Shown one piece after another: positions 24,564 through 38,054 of a stretch of DNA of 64,000 nucleotides. Every line of letters starts with the position of its first letter. Positions within the stretch are counted from its first letter, which is position 1. Under the pieces are notes generated by a model. It was not told the DNA's origin. It saw only the letters and a program-made list of their open reading frames with translations, and ran no database searches. Source of the stretch: Ursus arctos (taxonomy: Eukaryota > Chordata > Mammalia > Carnivora > Ursidae); assembly GCF_023065955.2 (NCBI RefSeq), contig NW_026622974.1, positions 30,721,718 through 30,785,717 of the forward strand. The letters are read 5' to 3'. The translations under genes and the position numbers were made by a program.

Positions 24564-26368
24564 ATTAAATCTCTTCTATTCATGAAATAATGTCAGTAGT
24601 TTTGGAGAACATTCCCATTGGATAACGTTGATTGCTGTCCCTTAGACTCCTGGCTCAGAGTCTCCAGTTAAGACCCTCTTTTGCAGTCATGTCCCCTCCT
24701 CTGACCTCTAATTGCTACAGCATGGTTCTCTACATAGATGCCTGTGCTTCCAGCTTGTACTTCTCTACTTTGAGTTGTTATCTTCCCTGTTTTTTATTTT
24801 TATCCTTGAGTTCTTAATCTTCTTTTGTTTTCCCTTGCCTACGGTTACTTCCTATTGATCAAAAAGTCTCAGTATTTTTCAAAAAACCACTAGCATTTAA
24901 TGGTTTCCCAATCTATAACTTCTACGGGTGTTAAATTCCTCATGATGGATTACCTGTACTGTACTGAATTTGCTCTTTTTCTGGCATTGACTAGCAGATG
25001 CCTGGAGGTCAAAGAATATTTTTCTCTTCTTTTAGAATTTCCATTGTAAGTGGCATAATACCCCACGGACCCTCTGCAGTTGTGGATTAAATGAGTAAAT
25101 TGGCTGAGGAACACATAACATATGGCTTTATTATGTTTTTTTTTTCTTATTTATTTAACGTGGGTTAGTGTGGTTGACTCCGGGATTCTTTTTTAACAGG
25201 TGACATTGAGGTAACCTGCTGTTATGTTTTGTTTGTTTGTTTGCCTCTTGAGACATAAGGGACAGTTTTTTTTGTATTACTTCCTATCTTCTTCAGGATC
25301 TGAACCTTTGGGAAACTCCAAATGCATTCACATTTTAATCCTTCTAATTGACTACTTAAAATACCACAGGGGAGACTAAAAGGTCTATCTAGCTTATTAA
25401 CAGTATATTTCACTGTAGGAAAAAAGTTGTTAGATCTTGTTTCTTTTGATACATCATTGTCAAGTGTTTATCCTCAGTGCCATTATCTGAATTTTGTACA
25501 GTAGAGGCTTTACCTGAATTTTTAAAACTCTAACAAAATTTGAACTAATAGCCTAATTTGTTGCACATACATCTGTTCTTCTCCGTTAATGTGCGGTTTG
25601 ATCAATATTATAGAAAACTTTACGATTAAGCTTTTGGCATTTGTGAAAGGCGACTTTTCTGTTTGGCAAACTGAAATTTTTTTCTACCTGATGTGGTCAA
25701 TCAGGAGTTAAATATCAGATTTTTCACAGTAGTATCTGAGGTATATAATCTGTGTCTTTACCATTAATAAATATCTTATTTAATATTTCTTTTTTTTTTT
25801 TGCATATTTTTGCTTTCTTTTAAAACTACTGTAAACAGGTTTTATGTTGACTTTGAACCTTCCAAATACTGGCATTTATATTCTTCATCAGTTAACAGAC
25901 GATGCATATATTTTTTTCAGTCTAGTCTTTGACTTAAGCATTAGAATACCCACGAGTAGCCTTGGGACTTGTATGGAGGGAAGGGAGAATGTAGAAGAAG
26001 CTTTTGATGGTGTGGATGGATCTGAAGTGTACTTTCCGTACCGTTTGCCGTGATGCAAGCTGTTACTGAATAGTTGGTCAACGGTGGGGGAATGAGTGAA
26101 TGAATGGCTTTGGTCTTTTCTTGGAGAGGTAATTGTTACAGGTAGAGAAAGAATCATAAAATTGCTCACTGCATTTACAATTAGGATGATGACTCATACA
26201 TAAGTTTTAATGACATTCTCTCTGGGGATTTTTTTTTTCTTGCCAGTGAAAGCTTCTTAGATTAAATCATTCTAGCTTTAGTTGTCGTTATTACTATCAT
26301 CATCTTCTTCCAGATATATTCAAAAAGCTTCTTTATTAGAATAGAAAAAATGACTAATGATTGCTTTT

Positions 26369-26582
26369 ATTTATTTTTTTATTTTATTTTATTTTTTTAA
26401 AGATTTTATTTATTTATGTGACAGAGAGACAGCCAGCGAGAGAGGGAACAGAGCATGGGGAGTGGGAGAGGAAGAAGCAGGCTCTCAGCGGAGGAGCCCG
26501 ATGTGGGACTCGATCCTGGAACACCGGGATCACGCCCTGAGCCAAAGGCAGACGCTTAACGACTGCGCTACCCAGGCGCCCC
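26369..26582 (-). mobile_element. CAN-SINE, younger arctoid type
   Basis: Antisense copy with target-site duplication aatgattgctttt at 26356-26368 and aatgattgctctt at 26583-26595. The body carries gacagccagcgagagagg and gatcacgccctgagcc, the younger form of the family. The head is nearly intact (gcgctacccaggcgcccc). Confidence 0.93.
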
Positions 26583-27998
26583 AATGATTGCTCTTTTAGA
26601 AATGCTTTTTTGTCTTTTTTAGTTTCAAGAAGGAATATATTCTGATGTGAAATATAGGATAGCTCCTATTGCATTTTTATTGATACTATTTTTGATTGAT
26701 TAATACAAAATACCATAGTTTATGGGAAAAAATTGCTTCTTGGAAAAACCTTGTTTCCACGATTGGAAATATTTAAATTGTATTGCTTAGAAACTCGAGC
26801 CCTCCTATTGGTTTTGTTAAAGTTATGTTTATGCACTGTGATAGGAAAAGTTGTGGTATGAATACTTACTGGTCTGACAGGGATTTCATGTGTTTATAGT
26901 TCATCTACAGCCAGTTTTAAATAAAATATATATCTTTTACATGTTCTCAATACATTTAGTAGTAAAATTATTCTGGCCATAGTTTAGTTTTTCTTTAACG
27001 GTCAATAAGAAGTTGGTATTTTTCAGAATCTTGAGGTTGTTATTGTGAATGTCAGTGATGTCAGGGTTGTGTATATTCAAGAAATAGGAGGTTGAAATGA
27101 GACACCCTGGAAATTATTTTGAAAAGTTCCTTAATTGTAGCTTGGTTGAAATTTTAAATAAGTTTGGGGGAAAAATAAGTTTGCTGAGAATATATATATG
27201 ATTTGTGATTTTTCAGATTTGGATAAATCCTATTTATTTCTGTGCTGTTTTGTGCTATAATATGCACTATATTTATTCAATAACAGATTTTTAGGTGTTG
27301 TTATCTTAGTGTTATGTCTGTATCATATTTTTAGGATAACCATTAGTGTGGGACTAGAAGGTATAATCCACAATGACAAATTTGACAGGTAGAGAAGATA
27401 CATGTCTTGAAACCAGATGGCTTACAGAGGTCTGCACTAGGCTTGCTTGAGGGGTCCTGGGAAGCAGTCTTGACTTTACTTGTTTTCTACTTCCAGGCCC
27501 CAGTATGGCATGTTTCCTTTTTCGCTGGCGTACTTGCCTTGGGGTCAGGAATGTTTGCCTTTGAGGTATTTCATGCCCTTTGTTTGACTGGTAGCCTGAC
27601 CTTTCCTGTATTTCCAGACCTCAAAATGTGTTTATTTGTATGATTAGGTATTTCTTCCACTTATTTTGTCATAGGCCAGGGTACTGTCATAGAAGTTAAA
27701 CAGCAGAATGCTTTTGATTCTACTTAGATTTTACAGTGGTCTCTGTCTTAAATTTTCATTTGTTTTGAAGAGATGGGAAATATTTTATTACGTTGAATAT
27801 CAAAATCTATAGTTACCCTTGAGCTTTTAGGTACTTAGCGTATATTGCTAGATCTTAGAGACATACTAGTGAGTTACTTAGAAAGCTTTCTCTTCAATTT
27901 CTTATTTTTTAAACCATAAAACAACTCTTGGACATATCAGTTGTGAAATTGAAAAAAAAATTTGACTGCCAAGTAGATATTAACTTAGAATCTTTTGT

Positions 27999-28462
27999 AT
28001 GTATGGTAAGCCGAATAATGGTCTCTGCTAAGGATGTCCACATCCTAATCCTTGGAATTTGTGAATGTTTTATGTTACATGACGGGGTGGGGTGGAGAAT
28101 TAAGGTTGCTGAACTTGGGATGAGGATATTAGCCTGGATATACCCATGGGCCCAATACTCACAAGGGTCTTGGTAAGTGAAAAAGGGAGGCAGGAGGGTG
28201 AGTGTCAGATAAATTTGAAGATGCTGGCTTTAAAGATGGAGAAAGGGGCCATGAACCAAGAAATGCAGGTTGGAAAACACAAGGAGATGGGTTCTTCTTG
28301 AGAGCCTCCATAAGGAATGCAGGCCTGGCAACACCTTCATTTTGGCCCAGCGAGACCCGCTTCAGAATTCTGAAGTCTAGAACTCTGACTGAGTAAATTT
28401 GTGTTGCTGAAAAGCCACTGAGACTGTGGTAGTTTGATATATAGCAGCAATGGGAAATAATC
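27999..28462 (+). mobile_element. MLT1-like (ERVL-MaLR) LTR
   Basis: Recognised by gatgtccacatcctaatcc, the ggcccaatactcacaagg block, aaagatggagaaaggggcc and the aaatttgtgttgctgaaaag end, in the order of MLT1 LTRs. Ends approximate. The short ORFs inside it are incidental. Confidence 0.8.
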
Positions 28463-28469
28463 CACTGTG

Positions 28470-28625
28470 CTTAATATTTTACAGTGTTTTCACATCCATT
28501 ATGTCATCCGATATGTATACAGCAACTCTGTGTGATAGGCACGCTTGCCATTTGTTAGATAAGAAAAATGAGGCTCAGAGAGATTGGCCCAAGGACACCA
28601 GGCTAGTCAGCACTGGGAACACTGG
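28470..28625 (-). mobile_element. MIR
   Basis: Antisense MIR with aaaatgaggctcagagagat and ttggcccaaggacacc, well preserved. Confidence 0.7.
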
Positions 28626-28739
28626 CACCTAGTATTGGAGTTGAATGTGGTGCTGCTTTCCCTCTTCATTCTCTCTTCTCAAAAGGCTGAAATTTGGTAA
28701 AACTGACCCAGACTCTAGGATATAGGCAGATATTGCTTG

Positions 28740-29590
28740 TATAATTCCCCCCGCTATGGTCTATATGTCCATCCCTTCCCTTCTGGATTCCTGCAGTAAC
28801 TTCTTTCAGGTTCCTGACTCATCTGATCCTCCTCTAACCCATCCCCCTCACCATTGTCAGAGTGATCCTTAAAAAATGACAAAGGTAGCACAAAATGGGA
28901 AATTATCTTTTTTAAAAAATCACCCTTATAAAAATGCCAAAGATCCTTTAGGGGTTCCTCATGGACTTATAAAAAAGCACACATTCTCTTGATGGGCATT
29001 GAGCAACCTACAGAATTGTTAAATGACTATATTGTACACCTGAAACTAATGTTACACTGTCAGCTACACCAGAATTAAGAAAGAGAGAGAGAGAGAGAAG
29101 AAAGAACAGAGGAGGGGGGAAGGGAGGGAGGCAGGCAGGCACACATACGTCACTGCGGCCCACAAGGCCCTTCTCTGCCTGGCTCCTATCCAGCTTCTTC
29201 AATATCGTCTTTCTGTATTCCCTCCTAACCACTCTTCACTCCAGTCAGACAGAATTGTAGTTTCAAGTACTTTCTATTCTCTTCCTGGTACCTGTCAGTC
29301 CCTTAGCCCAGGACACCCTTCTTCCATCTGGCTAGTCGTATGTGTCCTTACAAACTGAGCTCTAGGATTAGCTCCTCAAAGCAGCCTTCCCTCCCACCCT
29401 GCTTCCGTGGTCTTTTCCTTTTGCTGATTAAATATCCCTCACATAAATTCACCACAGTGCACATATCACTGTACAGTAACTACTCACTTGTTTTTCCTCC
29501 TCCACTGGAATCCATATTTGTGGCCATACGCCATGCCTTACTCAGTTTAGATCCTCAGGGCTCAGCGTGGTACCTAGCAGTGGGCTGGGG
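28740..29590 (+). mobile_element. L2 LINE 3' region, split by a short L1
   Basis: L2 blocks include ccattgtcagagtgatcc before the L1 insertion (28970-29140) and ctctgcctggctcctatcc, then ctcagcgtggtacctagcag after it, in consensus order. The insertion gives relative ages: L2 older, L1 younger. Confidence 0.65.
28970..29140 (+). mobile_element. Short L1 3' end inside an L2, with GA-rich tail
   Basis: Contains gatgggcattgagcaacc and tattgtacacctgaaactaa, common at carnivore L1 3' ends, then a tail that has become a (GA)n/GGGA-rich purine tract (about 29073-29135). L2 sequence lies on both sides. Confidence 0.65.
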
Positions 29591-30210
29591 GCATCTCGTT
29601 ATAGCCTGGTGAGGGTGGACGTCTGGGCTCCCACTTGGCCTTGGCTCATGTGGGTGGGGTGGGCCACAGTTTTTTCTGTAGTAGTTGGCTGTTTGTTTGG
29701 AGGTTATCTCTGAAAGCTTTCCATCTTGCCAGGCTGTCTCTTTACCTTCCTTTGGCTTTTGCTGTTATTTTTGTTTTGTCCATGCCCATTGGTATTTCTA
29801 GGTTGTTGGCTTTTTTAGCTCCAAATCTGGGGTATATGAGGCAAAAGGAAAACTAGGGAACTTACTACTCTGTCCTTCCTTTGTCTTCAGGTCCATGGCT
29901 GGTCTGCCTGTCAGTCTTCTTAGGTTTGATTTATAGATAATGCCGAGGATTTTTAGTTGTTCTTAGTGAGGGGAGTGGAGATCAGTAAGTACACTTCCCA
30001 GAAGGGGAAACCTGTGAATGTATTTTTAAAAGTCAAATAATATTCCATACTTACAACAACAAAGAGCTAGCTCTGCTGCACCCCAAGCTCCTTAGTACCA
30101 CCCCTCAGAGACCAGTGCTACCAGATCTTGACTCTCATTCTGCCACCCATATACCTGTGTTTTTAAATAAAAGGCTTACACTGCTATTTCTCAGATTCTT
30201 TTCTTTCCGA

Positions 30211-30297
30211 TTGATTGATTGATTGAAATTTTTATTTTAGGTAGGCTCCATACCCAATGTGGGGCTCAAACTCATGACCCTGACAGCCACGCACTCC
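30211..30297 (-). mobile_element. CAN-SINE fragment
   Basis: Partial antisense copy: only the middle is recognisable (aggctccatacccaatg, then tggggctcaaactcatgac). It is preceded by a short (TGAT)n run. Head and target-site duplications were not found, so both ends are approximate. Confidence 0.6.
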
Positions 30298-30944
30298 ATT
30301 TATTTTCCTTTTTTATCTGTTCACTTTGTATCATGGAAGATAAAAATTTATGTCTTATGTAGCTGCCCTCCTCTACCTACTCTCCGAACGTAGGTTTTAC
30401 CGTAAGTTTTAGTTAAATAAATATTACATATTTATACTATTATAAGTAATTTTATTAGCACGGAGACATATAGCACACAATGATTTCATTTCCTTTTGTA
30501 CAACTTTTTTTCTAAAGATAATTGCTCAGAATTATTTTTTTTCCTATTTGCTTAGTTTTCTATGTACCCATAATTGATTCTTCTTTCAATCACTGTGATA
30601 GGGTTGTAAACATCCTCTCAGTGTGGCCAGACAAATTAAACCATTTATCAGTTCCATCCTTTTTCAAAGAAACCTCTCCTGAAGCCCTCCATCTTCCTGT
30701 TGTAATCCGGGCTCCTGCTCCCTGTGTCTGCTGCTCAGCATTACTCCAGGGACTCCTTTCCTTTAATCACCACCTGGGACTTCCCTCTGCCGTTTTCTTG
30801 TGTTGTATCTCATAGTCCCTGGGTTCATATATTCCTTTTCTTGGTTTATAACTTCATTTGATGACGCACGTTCTTTATGAGCTGAGAATGGGTTCGTGGG
30901 TTATAAACTTTTAAAATATTTGTTCACTTAAAATATTTTATTCA

Positions 30945-31146
30945 AGGGGCACCTGGATGGTTAAGTGTCTGCCTTCAGCTCAGGTCATGATCCCCGGGTC
31001 CTGGAATTGAGCCCCTTGGCAGGCTCCCAGCTCAGCAGGGAGTCTGCTTCTCCCTCTCCCTCTGCCACTCTCCCCTGCTCATGCTCTCTCCGTCTCTCTC
31101 CCAAGTGAATAAATAAAATTTTTAAAAAAAATTAAAAAAAAAAGAA
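30945..31146 (+). mobile_element. CAN-SINE, sense orientation
   Basis: Head at left (ggggcacctggatgg), A-rich tail at right, target-site duplication aaaatattttattc at 30930-30943 and 31147-31160. About nine bases of the tRNA-like head are missing after ctggatgg, in the region of the internal pol III A box, so it is probably not transcription competent. Confidence 0.9.
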
Positions 31147-31834
31147 AAAATATTTTATTCCAATTTTAAACTTTATTGATGGATTAGGATAGATTTCCAG
31201 GTTGGAAATAATTTTTCCATTTTATTTCAAGACATTTTTCTACTGACTTCTGGATTACATTGTTGCTAATGAGAATTCCAATGTAATTATGGTTTTGATT
31301 CCTTGAATATGATTTAGTTCCCACCTTCCTGTACCCCCAGAAGCACTTAGCATCTCTCATATTCCCATTGTTTTGTAGCTACAGGATGGTGTCTTTTAAA
31401 ATTCCTTTTCTTAAGTCCTCAGTGGGTCCTGGAGTCTGGGATTTCATTTCTTTGGTTCTGAATTTTTTGATTTGTTTTTCTTGTATATTTCTGTCTTTTC
31501 TCTTCTCTCTTCCCTTTTTCTAGAATATCTCTTGGTCTGATCTTTTTTTTTTTTTCTCTTATATCATTTAGTCTTTTCATTTATTTATTTTTTTTCTGGG
31601 AGATTTCCTTAGCTTTTTCTTCTAGCCAACTATTGAACTTTTTATTTCTGCTGAAATATTTTTAGTTTCTATGTGTTCTTATTCTCTTGATTGTTCCTTC
31701 ATACAGCTCCCAGTTCGTGGTTTATATCAATAAGATACAAAGTGTTCGTATTTTCTTTGTTCCCTGCTTTACCGCTGATTTCCCCACCTCAGTTGAACAT
31801 CTTTTTCATTTTCAAGGCTTTTTGGTGCCTTGAG

Positions 31835-32060
31835 TGAATCTGGAAAGATGGGTAAGATGTATGAAGGCCACCAGACAAAGAAGTAGTCGAGTGTGCTGAG
31901 CGGTATGCAGGCTGCCTGGGAAGAGGCCGTGAGGCAGGAGGAAGCCTGGAGAGCCCTGGAACTGCACAGGTTTGGTTTGGGAAGGAGTGGAACTTAGCAG
32001 TGAAGGAGCCGAACTGATGGAGAAGGGCCAGGTCACGAAGGTTCTTGTGCTTTTTGTTAA
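31835..32060 (-). mobile_element. L2 LINE fragment, minus strand
   Basis: Antisense L2 blocks: aagaggccgtgaggcagg and gaagggccaggtcacgaagg. Short and diverged. Confidence 0.55.
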
Positions 32061-32219
32061 ATACTTGAGTGTCTTAAGGTATACAATATAAAATTGCCAG
32101 CATAATTTTGTATGTAGAAACCTGTGCTCTTTTTCCTAGGAAGGTGCTATGGTTTTTATATGATTCTGAAAAGATATTGTAATCCTCAAAAGTAACAACA
32201 TCTGGGAAATCATTTGGAC

Positions 32220-32470
32220 AGGTTGGCACACCCTGCTCACATTAATCCTTTCTGCTCATCCAAATTCTACCCAACTTTCAAAACATGGCTCAAATCTCAA
32301 ATTACTCTTAAATTATTTCTTATCAAACTGATCCTGAAACGGGCTCTTCTTCTAAACTTCTGTGGTGATTATTATCTACATTAATTCACTTCTCACTTTG
32401 CCACATGCTATCTTATTAGCTTATCTAGCTTGGATGTTTAGCTTTTTGAATGTTTTCATCACAGAGATTA
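32220..32470 (+). mobile_element. Probable L2 LINE fragment
   Basis: Diverged sequence with the L2-like order ttctacccaactttcaaaac, atttcttatcaaactgatcc and ttgccacatgctatc, resembling the part of L2 just before its 3' end. Confidence 0.5.
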
Positions 32471-32479
32471 ATAGCTCAA

Positions 32480-32675
32480 GTTAGAATCCCCAACTTTTAT
32501 TTATTAGCAGTGACCCGAGACACGTTAACTCACTTCAAGTTCCACATCTAAAGATGGAGATAATAAATACGATTATCTCCTAGGGCTGTTGGAATTTTTC
32601 CATGGCCAAGTGCAAATGAAGTGCTTGGTATAATATTCGGTATCATATTAAGTGGTTAATAAATGTTTCTTGTTG
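32480..32675 (+). mobile_element. MIR
   Basis: Sense MIR: ttccacatctaaagatggag, tcctagggctgttgg and the 3' end gtggttaataaatgtttc. Confidence 0.65.
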
Positions 32676-33959
32676 TGACTTGTCTCCCTTGAGGAAGGGC
32701 CGAATCTTATTTTCTCCACTCTTGTTAGTACAATGCCGAGCTCATATTGGATGCAAAATGAGGTATTTTTTGAGTTGAAAATAAGACAATGAAAGTAAAC
32801 GACAAGTTGTGGTTCATTTGCGCCCATACCTTTAAATACCATCTTCTGACTTTTGGTCAAATTTGTGTGTATAGAACCTTTCTTAGCAGTAGCTCTGTCT
32901 TATTGGCACCATGATGGCATTCCGGAAGCACTTCTGTGTACCAGGTGCTGGTATCATCTTGTGATGTCACTAACTATCCGTCCACACTTGCGGCTTCCCA
33001 CCGACTGATGAGCTGAATAGGCATCCTGGGCTTTTTTCTTCGTATGTTCATTATAGAGCATCCATACGTTAACTATTGGAGTGTCACGGTGTCAGCTACC
33101 CTTTGCACCAGTCCCTTCCGGTAGAGCTGGGTTGGGTTGCATCTCTCATCTTGTCATTGGTTTTGTAGGATTTTGTAGTTGATGCATCCCTCTTAGACTG
33201 CCATTTTTGCTCAGCTCACCAGTGATGTGGCCTTCAGGAAGCACAGCGGTAAATCTGAAGATAACGGTTCATGTAATCAAATGTCTTGTTTCACCAGTGT
33301 GTACCTTTTGGTTGTATTTTAAAGCATTCATGCCATAATTATATCAACCAGTAGAACATATTAACTTTTAATTTAATTCTGTTCAGGTAGCATTTGTTAT
33401 CGATTTCTCTGCTGAGTTAGGACATCATTTTAGAATTGACATAGGCTTTTGTTCCTGTGCTGACTTTTCCAAAGATCCTTATGTTCTGCTGCTTGCTTTT
33501 GTTTTTGTCCTGGGTGTCCATCAGTTTCTTGCATGTTGCCTCAAGGATTTTTAAGGCTACTCACAGTGTGTTTTGTTTTAGGATATTCCTGGGGAAATAA
33601 AAGTGGAATTGAAGGTTAAGGCTCCATGCTCCATTTCATCTTTGTGCAGAGCTGTATTTAAATAAAAGAAAGAAAGAAAAATCTGGGCTAATAATCCTGC
33701 AGTTGTACTTTAATTTAATAAGCATTTACTGAAGCAAGTTGTATCATAAATTCAGATCTTAATACTTATTTTGACCGCTGTATCACTATATAAATCAGTA
33801 TATAAATCTGGATTTTCAGAACAGTGTTTGACTTTCAGTGCATATACAGAGGAAAGAGGACTAGACAGAGCTGAACCCAGTTCAGCTTACTTATAGGGTA
33901 TACTCGACATTCCAGAATCTCCTCCTGAGATCATTAACAGCAGTCTGCCTTCCTATTAT

Positions 33960-34150
33960 ACTTTATAGTTTGTAAAGTACTTTCACCTGGAGTTTATTCC
34001 TGGTTCTGACAACAACTGTGTCACGGTTGTTATTGCCACCTTCAGTTTATAGATGAAAAAATTGAGGGCAAGCAGGTTAAAAGACTCAGTGAAAGTACTT
34101 AATTAACCAGCCGTGGAAGACCTGGGTCTCAAACCTATGTTCATGACCAC
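33960..34150 (-). mobile_element. MIR
   Basis: Antisense MIR: gtttgtaaagtactttcacc, tttatagatgaaaaaattg and agacctgggtctcaaacc. Confidence 0.65.
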
Positions 34151-35340
34151 AAATTCTTCCCTCGTTCTACTATATTTCATTTCCATCTTAACTAATATAC
34201 TTTTGTCCCAAGTGCAAAAGAAATGAATTGAATTCCATTTATGGGTTAAAAAATATTAGAAATCCAACACCTTACAAATATTTCTCCTGGTTTTATGACA
34301 GTATTTACAGTTTGCTAGGGTAAGTTACTGCATTTTATTTTGTGCAGAGATTTATCTTTAAAGAAAGCATAAAAGGAAAAAAAAGGACCACTGTGTATTA
34401 CATTATAGGATCACCTGTTCCTTGTTTTCTTTATTGGCTATAAATAACAAATCTGTTGAAAACTTTATAATCACATACAGAATCTAGTTTCTAATTCAAT
34501 ATAAACTATGTGGTTTAACTTGTGTCTACATAAAAATAAAAATATTTTCCTCTCTGCTTTAACAATATTGTGAAATACATTTTATTTTCTAGAAGCTTTA
34601 TAAATGGGATTTTGAAGCTATCATTTTTTAGCTCAGTTTTTCCATTGAGTTCAGAATCTGCTTGGAGTAACCCCCTCCCTGCTCTGCCCATAGTTACCAA
34701 TAGTTATAAGAGTTGGGAAAACTTAAATCATAGCTATCAGACGTGAGTCCTGGAAAAATCAAACATTCTGAGAACATGAAATTGCCTCTCATTTATTTAT
34801 AGATGTAATAGTTTTAAAGCAGAACATTTTGAGCATACAAAGATTAACCATTAACCCACTTACTTGTTTTTTCCATGGTACTTTTCCAGGGCTAGGTCTC
34901 TAAAATGAAACATGGGACTCCTCTCATGTGCGGGGTACTGTCATAGATGCTGTGTATAGTCTGGTAGATGAATGAGATGGGTCTCTGCCAAAGGGAATAA
35001 TAATCTAGATAGCCACTGAATAAATGAACAGGTGATGTAACTGACTTAACAGGTACAACAAAAGAAATGAACAGGGTGCAATGGGAGAGAATAAAAGAGA
35101 AGACCTAATTTAGATTAGTGAGAGTTGGAAGGTTTCATGGAGGAAGTAGCTTTAAAATAGAAGGAGTGGGAGTTTAGAGTAAGGGCTTTCAAGACAGTGG
35201 TCATCACATATTGCTGAGACAGGATGTATCTGAGTAATTTCTGGAAGGCAGGCAGTGTGCTCAGGTTGAGAGAGTGAAGGACGGAGAGCTGCATAACGCA
35301 CACAAGAACACAGACTGCAGCGGATCTGTAGGTTGCCTGC

Positions 35341-35792
35341 TGTATTAACTCCTTAGGGCTGCTGAAACAAAGCATCACAAATTGATTGCTGTACAACAAC
35401 AGAAATGTACGCCCTCGCAGTTCCGCTGGCCGCCTCTGAAGTAAAGGTGTTGACTTGGCCATACTCTTCCAGAGATGCTAGGGGAGAAGCGCTTCCTTGC
35501 CTTTATGGCTTCTGGTGGCTGCTGGCATTTCTTGGCCTGTGGCTGCATCTGTTTCTTCCTCACTCCCTTTCCCACTGTGTGTCTAATCTCCCTCTGCATC
35601 TGTCTTCTAAGGTATATACGAGGGCATTTAGGGATTGCGTAAACAACTCAGTACTATGTCTTCATTTCAAGATCCTTATCCTAATGGCCTCTGCGGAGAC
35701 CCTTTTTCTAAGTAAGATGGTGTCATTCACAGGTTCCCCAGGACTTGATATGGACATCTTTTGGGGTCCATTTTTCAGCCTACCACACCTAC
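35341..35792 (-). mobile_element. MLT1-like (ERVL-MaLR) LTR
   Basis: On the plus strand it reads as the reverse complement of an MLT1 LTR: tccttagggctgctgaaac, then gcttctggtggctgctgg and tcacaggttccccaggac, ending near ttcagcctaccac. The 155-residue ORF overlapping it is fortuitous. It sits within a broken minus-strand L2. Confidence 0.75.
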
Positions 35793-37966
35793 ACAGCGTT
35801 CATTTTCACTCTGATCCTTTGATTTTATTAAAATATCTATCCCTTTCAGAAAAATACAATAAAATAAAATAAAATAAAAAAATACCTATCCCTTCTCCAC
35901 ACAGGTCATTCATCTACCCCCAGAACCCTTGGGTCTGAGGATAATTCTAATCTTATCTCCCATGCCAGGAGTAGGCTCCTAGGCATTTCAGACCAATGGG
36001 GCACCAGGAGTGGCTTCCTCTGGGCTTCTGGAAAAGTTTCTCCTCATTCTCTGGGAGATTCCCAAAGGCAATTCATCTCTTCCTCTGGCTACAGTTTTGT
36101 GAAGGCATAAAGCTAGAACTCTTACAGTCATCTTGCTGCCATCTGAAGGGCAAATATAAAGGAGAATAAAGCCTAAAGAATTACAATAAATCCGAGCCAG
36201 AGCCAGGTTAAGTCAACCCTGCAGCCCACTCAATCTCTGCATTTTCAATCAGAGGAGTCAGTGCATTTTGTTAGCACTTAAGGTGGTTTGAGTTGGGGTT
36301 TCTGCAACTTGTAGCTCAAAATATTTTTTGGGTAGGCCATGGTAAGGAGCGTGGATTTAATTTGATTTATGATGGGAAGTCGTTGATTTAGTTTTCAGAA
36401 CCTCACTTTGGATACCATTGGGATAATTGATTAGAGAGACAAGAGGTGGAATTAGAGAAACCATTTAAGCCATGTAGTAGTTCAGTGAGTGTGGACCATG
36501 GTTTAAGCCAGGGTGCTGGAAGTAGAAATGAAATGAATATACAGATTTGAAATATATACTAGGGAAAAAATATAAATATATGCTGGAAGATTTCTCATTA
36601 AAGTTGATAGATTGAGACAGACATCTGATTTGGCTCCCACCATCATTAAAATAATAGTAAAGGACTTGTTTTCAAATGGCATAGACATATGGGGAAAATG
36701 AGAGACCAAACAATAGCGACAAAGTACTACAAACTAGAAAGGGCTGGGCTATTGGTAAATGCCTTATCAATCCAAGAACACAGAACCGTAGAACAGTTAA
36801 GAAAGCTATTAACTAACCCAACTGACACAGTAGAATCTATCAAAAACTCAGAAATCAGCTCTACTTGTTACTTCCAGAAGAGGGAAAGGAGGCCAAATAC
36901 TGGAGGACAAGGAGGATTGGTCAGAAGTACTTAGAACCTGGATCCCCTCTCCTACCTCACAGAGCAGGGGGATGCCCCTGCAACAGCTGGAAAAACACTG
37001 GAGATTTATTTTTTGGAAATATTTTTTAAAAAGGTATTTAATTGGAGAAATTACACAGAGTTGAGGGAGAAGGTACTATATTTTAAAGTGGGGATTAAGG
37101 GAACGTATGTGTACAGTTGCTGATATCTCCCCAACTTTCTCCCTCTATTTGGCTGCAGACACTGGTAACAAAACCTTTAACTCTCAGACAGCAGACAGGA
37201 AGTCTTTTCTGTGAAAACTGAATTTCCCAAGAGGAAAAACATGAACATACTGATACCAAAGGTTCTCTAAAGGAAACAAAGCACCCAGATCTCCCTACAT
37301 TGCAGCTTAACACTAACTCCTGCCCACAGACCAACAGCTTTCACATAGTTTTCTGTCCTTGGTCTTACAGTGCAGGATTAGCAGATTTCTGAGGAAAGCA
37401 TCTAATATGAAGGTTAGCTCTTAAAAACAACTTGGTGGAACCAGAGAGCAAGCAGAGATGCAAAACTGAAATGTATATATATTATATATGTATGTATATA
37501 TATGAATACTTATACACATGTAAATATTCTCAGGAAGATAAGAGCATGTGTTACAACCATGACAAAAGAAAATGGTGCTTTAAAATAAAATTTTGAGGGA
37601 ATAAAAAATACTAATTTAAAATTTAAAATATGATAGTGAAAACATACATGAAGGTTTGGAAGCTTAATTAGGAAAATCTTCCAGAAAGTAGAGAAACCAG
37701 AAAATAGGGAGACCAAAGAAAGAAAACTAGATGGCCAATTTGGGGAACCCAACATAATGAATAATATACAAGTTACCAAAAGAGAGAACCAGAAAAAATA
37801 AGAGGAAATCATTGAAGATACAATTTAAGGAATTTCGTAAAAGTGTTTTTAGATTGAAAGCCTACCAAGTGCCCTATACTTGGATGAAAATAGACCTATA
37901 TTAAGGCTATCACTGTGAAATTTCAGAATACCGGATAAAGAAAAGATCTTATATGCTTCCAGAGAT

Positions 37967-38054
37967 AAGAGGAAAAAAATACAGTTCACAAACAAAATAT
38001 CAGGAATACAAAGAGGAAAAAAATACAGTTCACAAGCAAAATATCAGGAATACA
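37967..38054 (+). repeat. 44-base tandem duplication
   Basis: Two adjacent 44-base units, 37967-38010 and 38011-38054, differing at one base (cacaaac versus cacaagc). Lies in the HAL1-like element. Confidence 0.95.

Noticed and set aside
24039..24590. Reading the MEI4 segment as a complete 183-residue gene starting at 24039 and ending at 24590
   Set aside because: The start would be a TTG inside the exon and the last residues come from intron sequence after a consensus donor; it is an internal exon.
35405..35872. 155-residue plus-strand ORF with signal-peptide-like hydrophobic stretches
   Set aside because: Lies over the reverse complement of an MLT1-like LTR; such ORFs recur by chance across that repeat.
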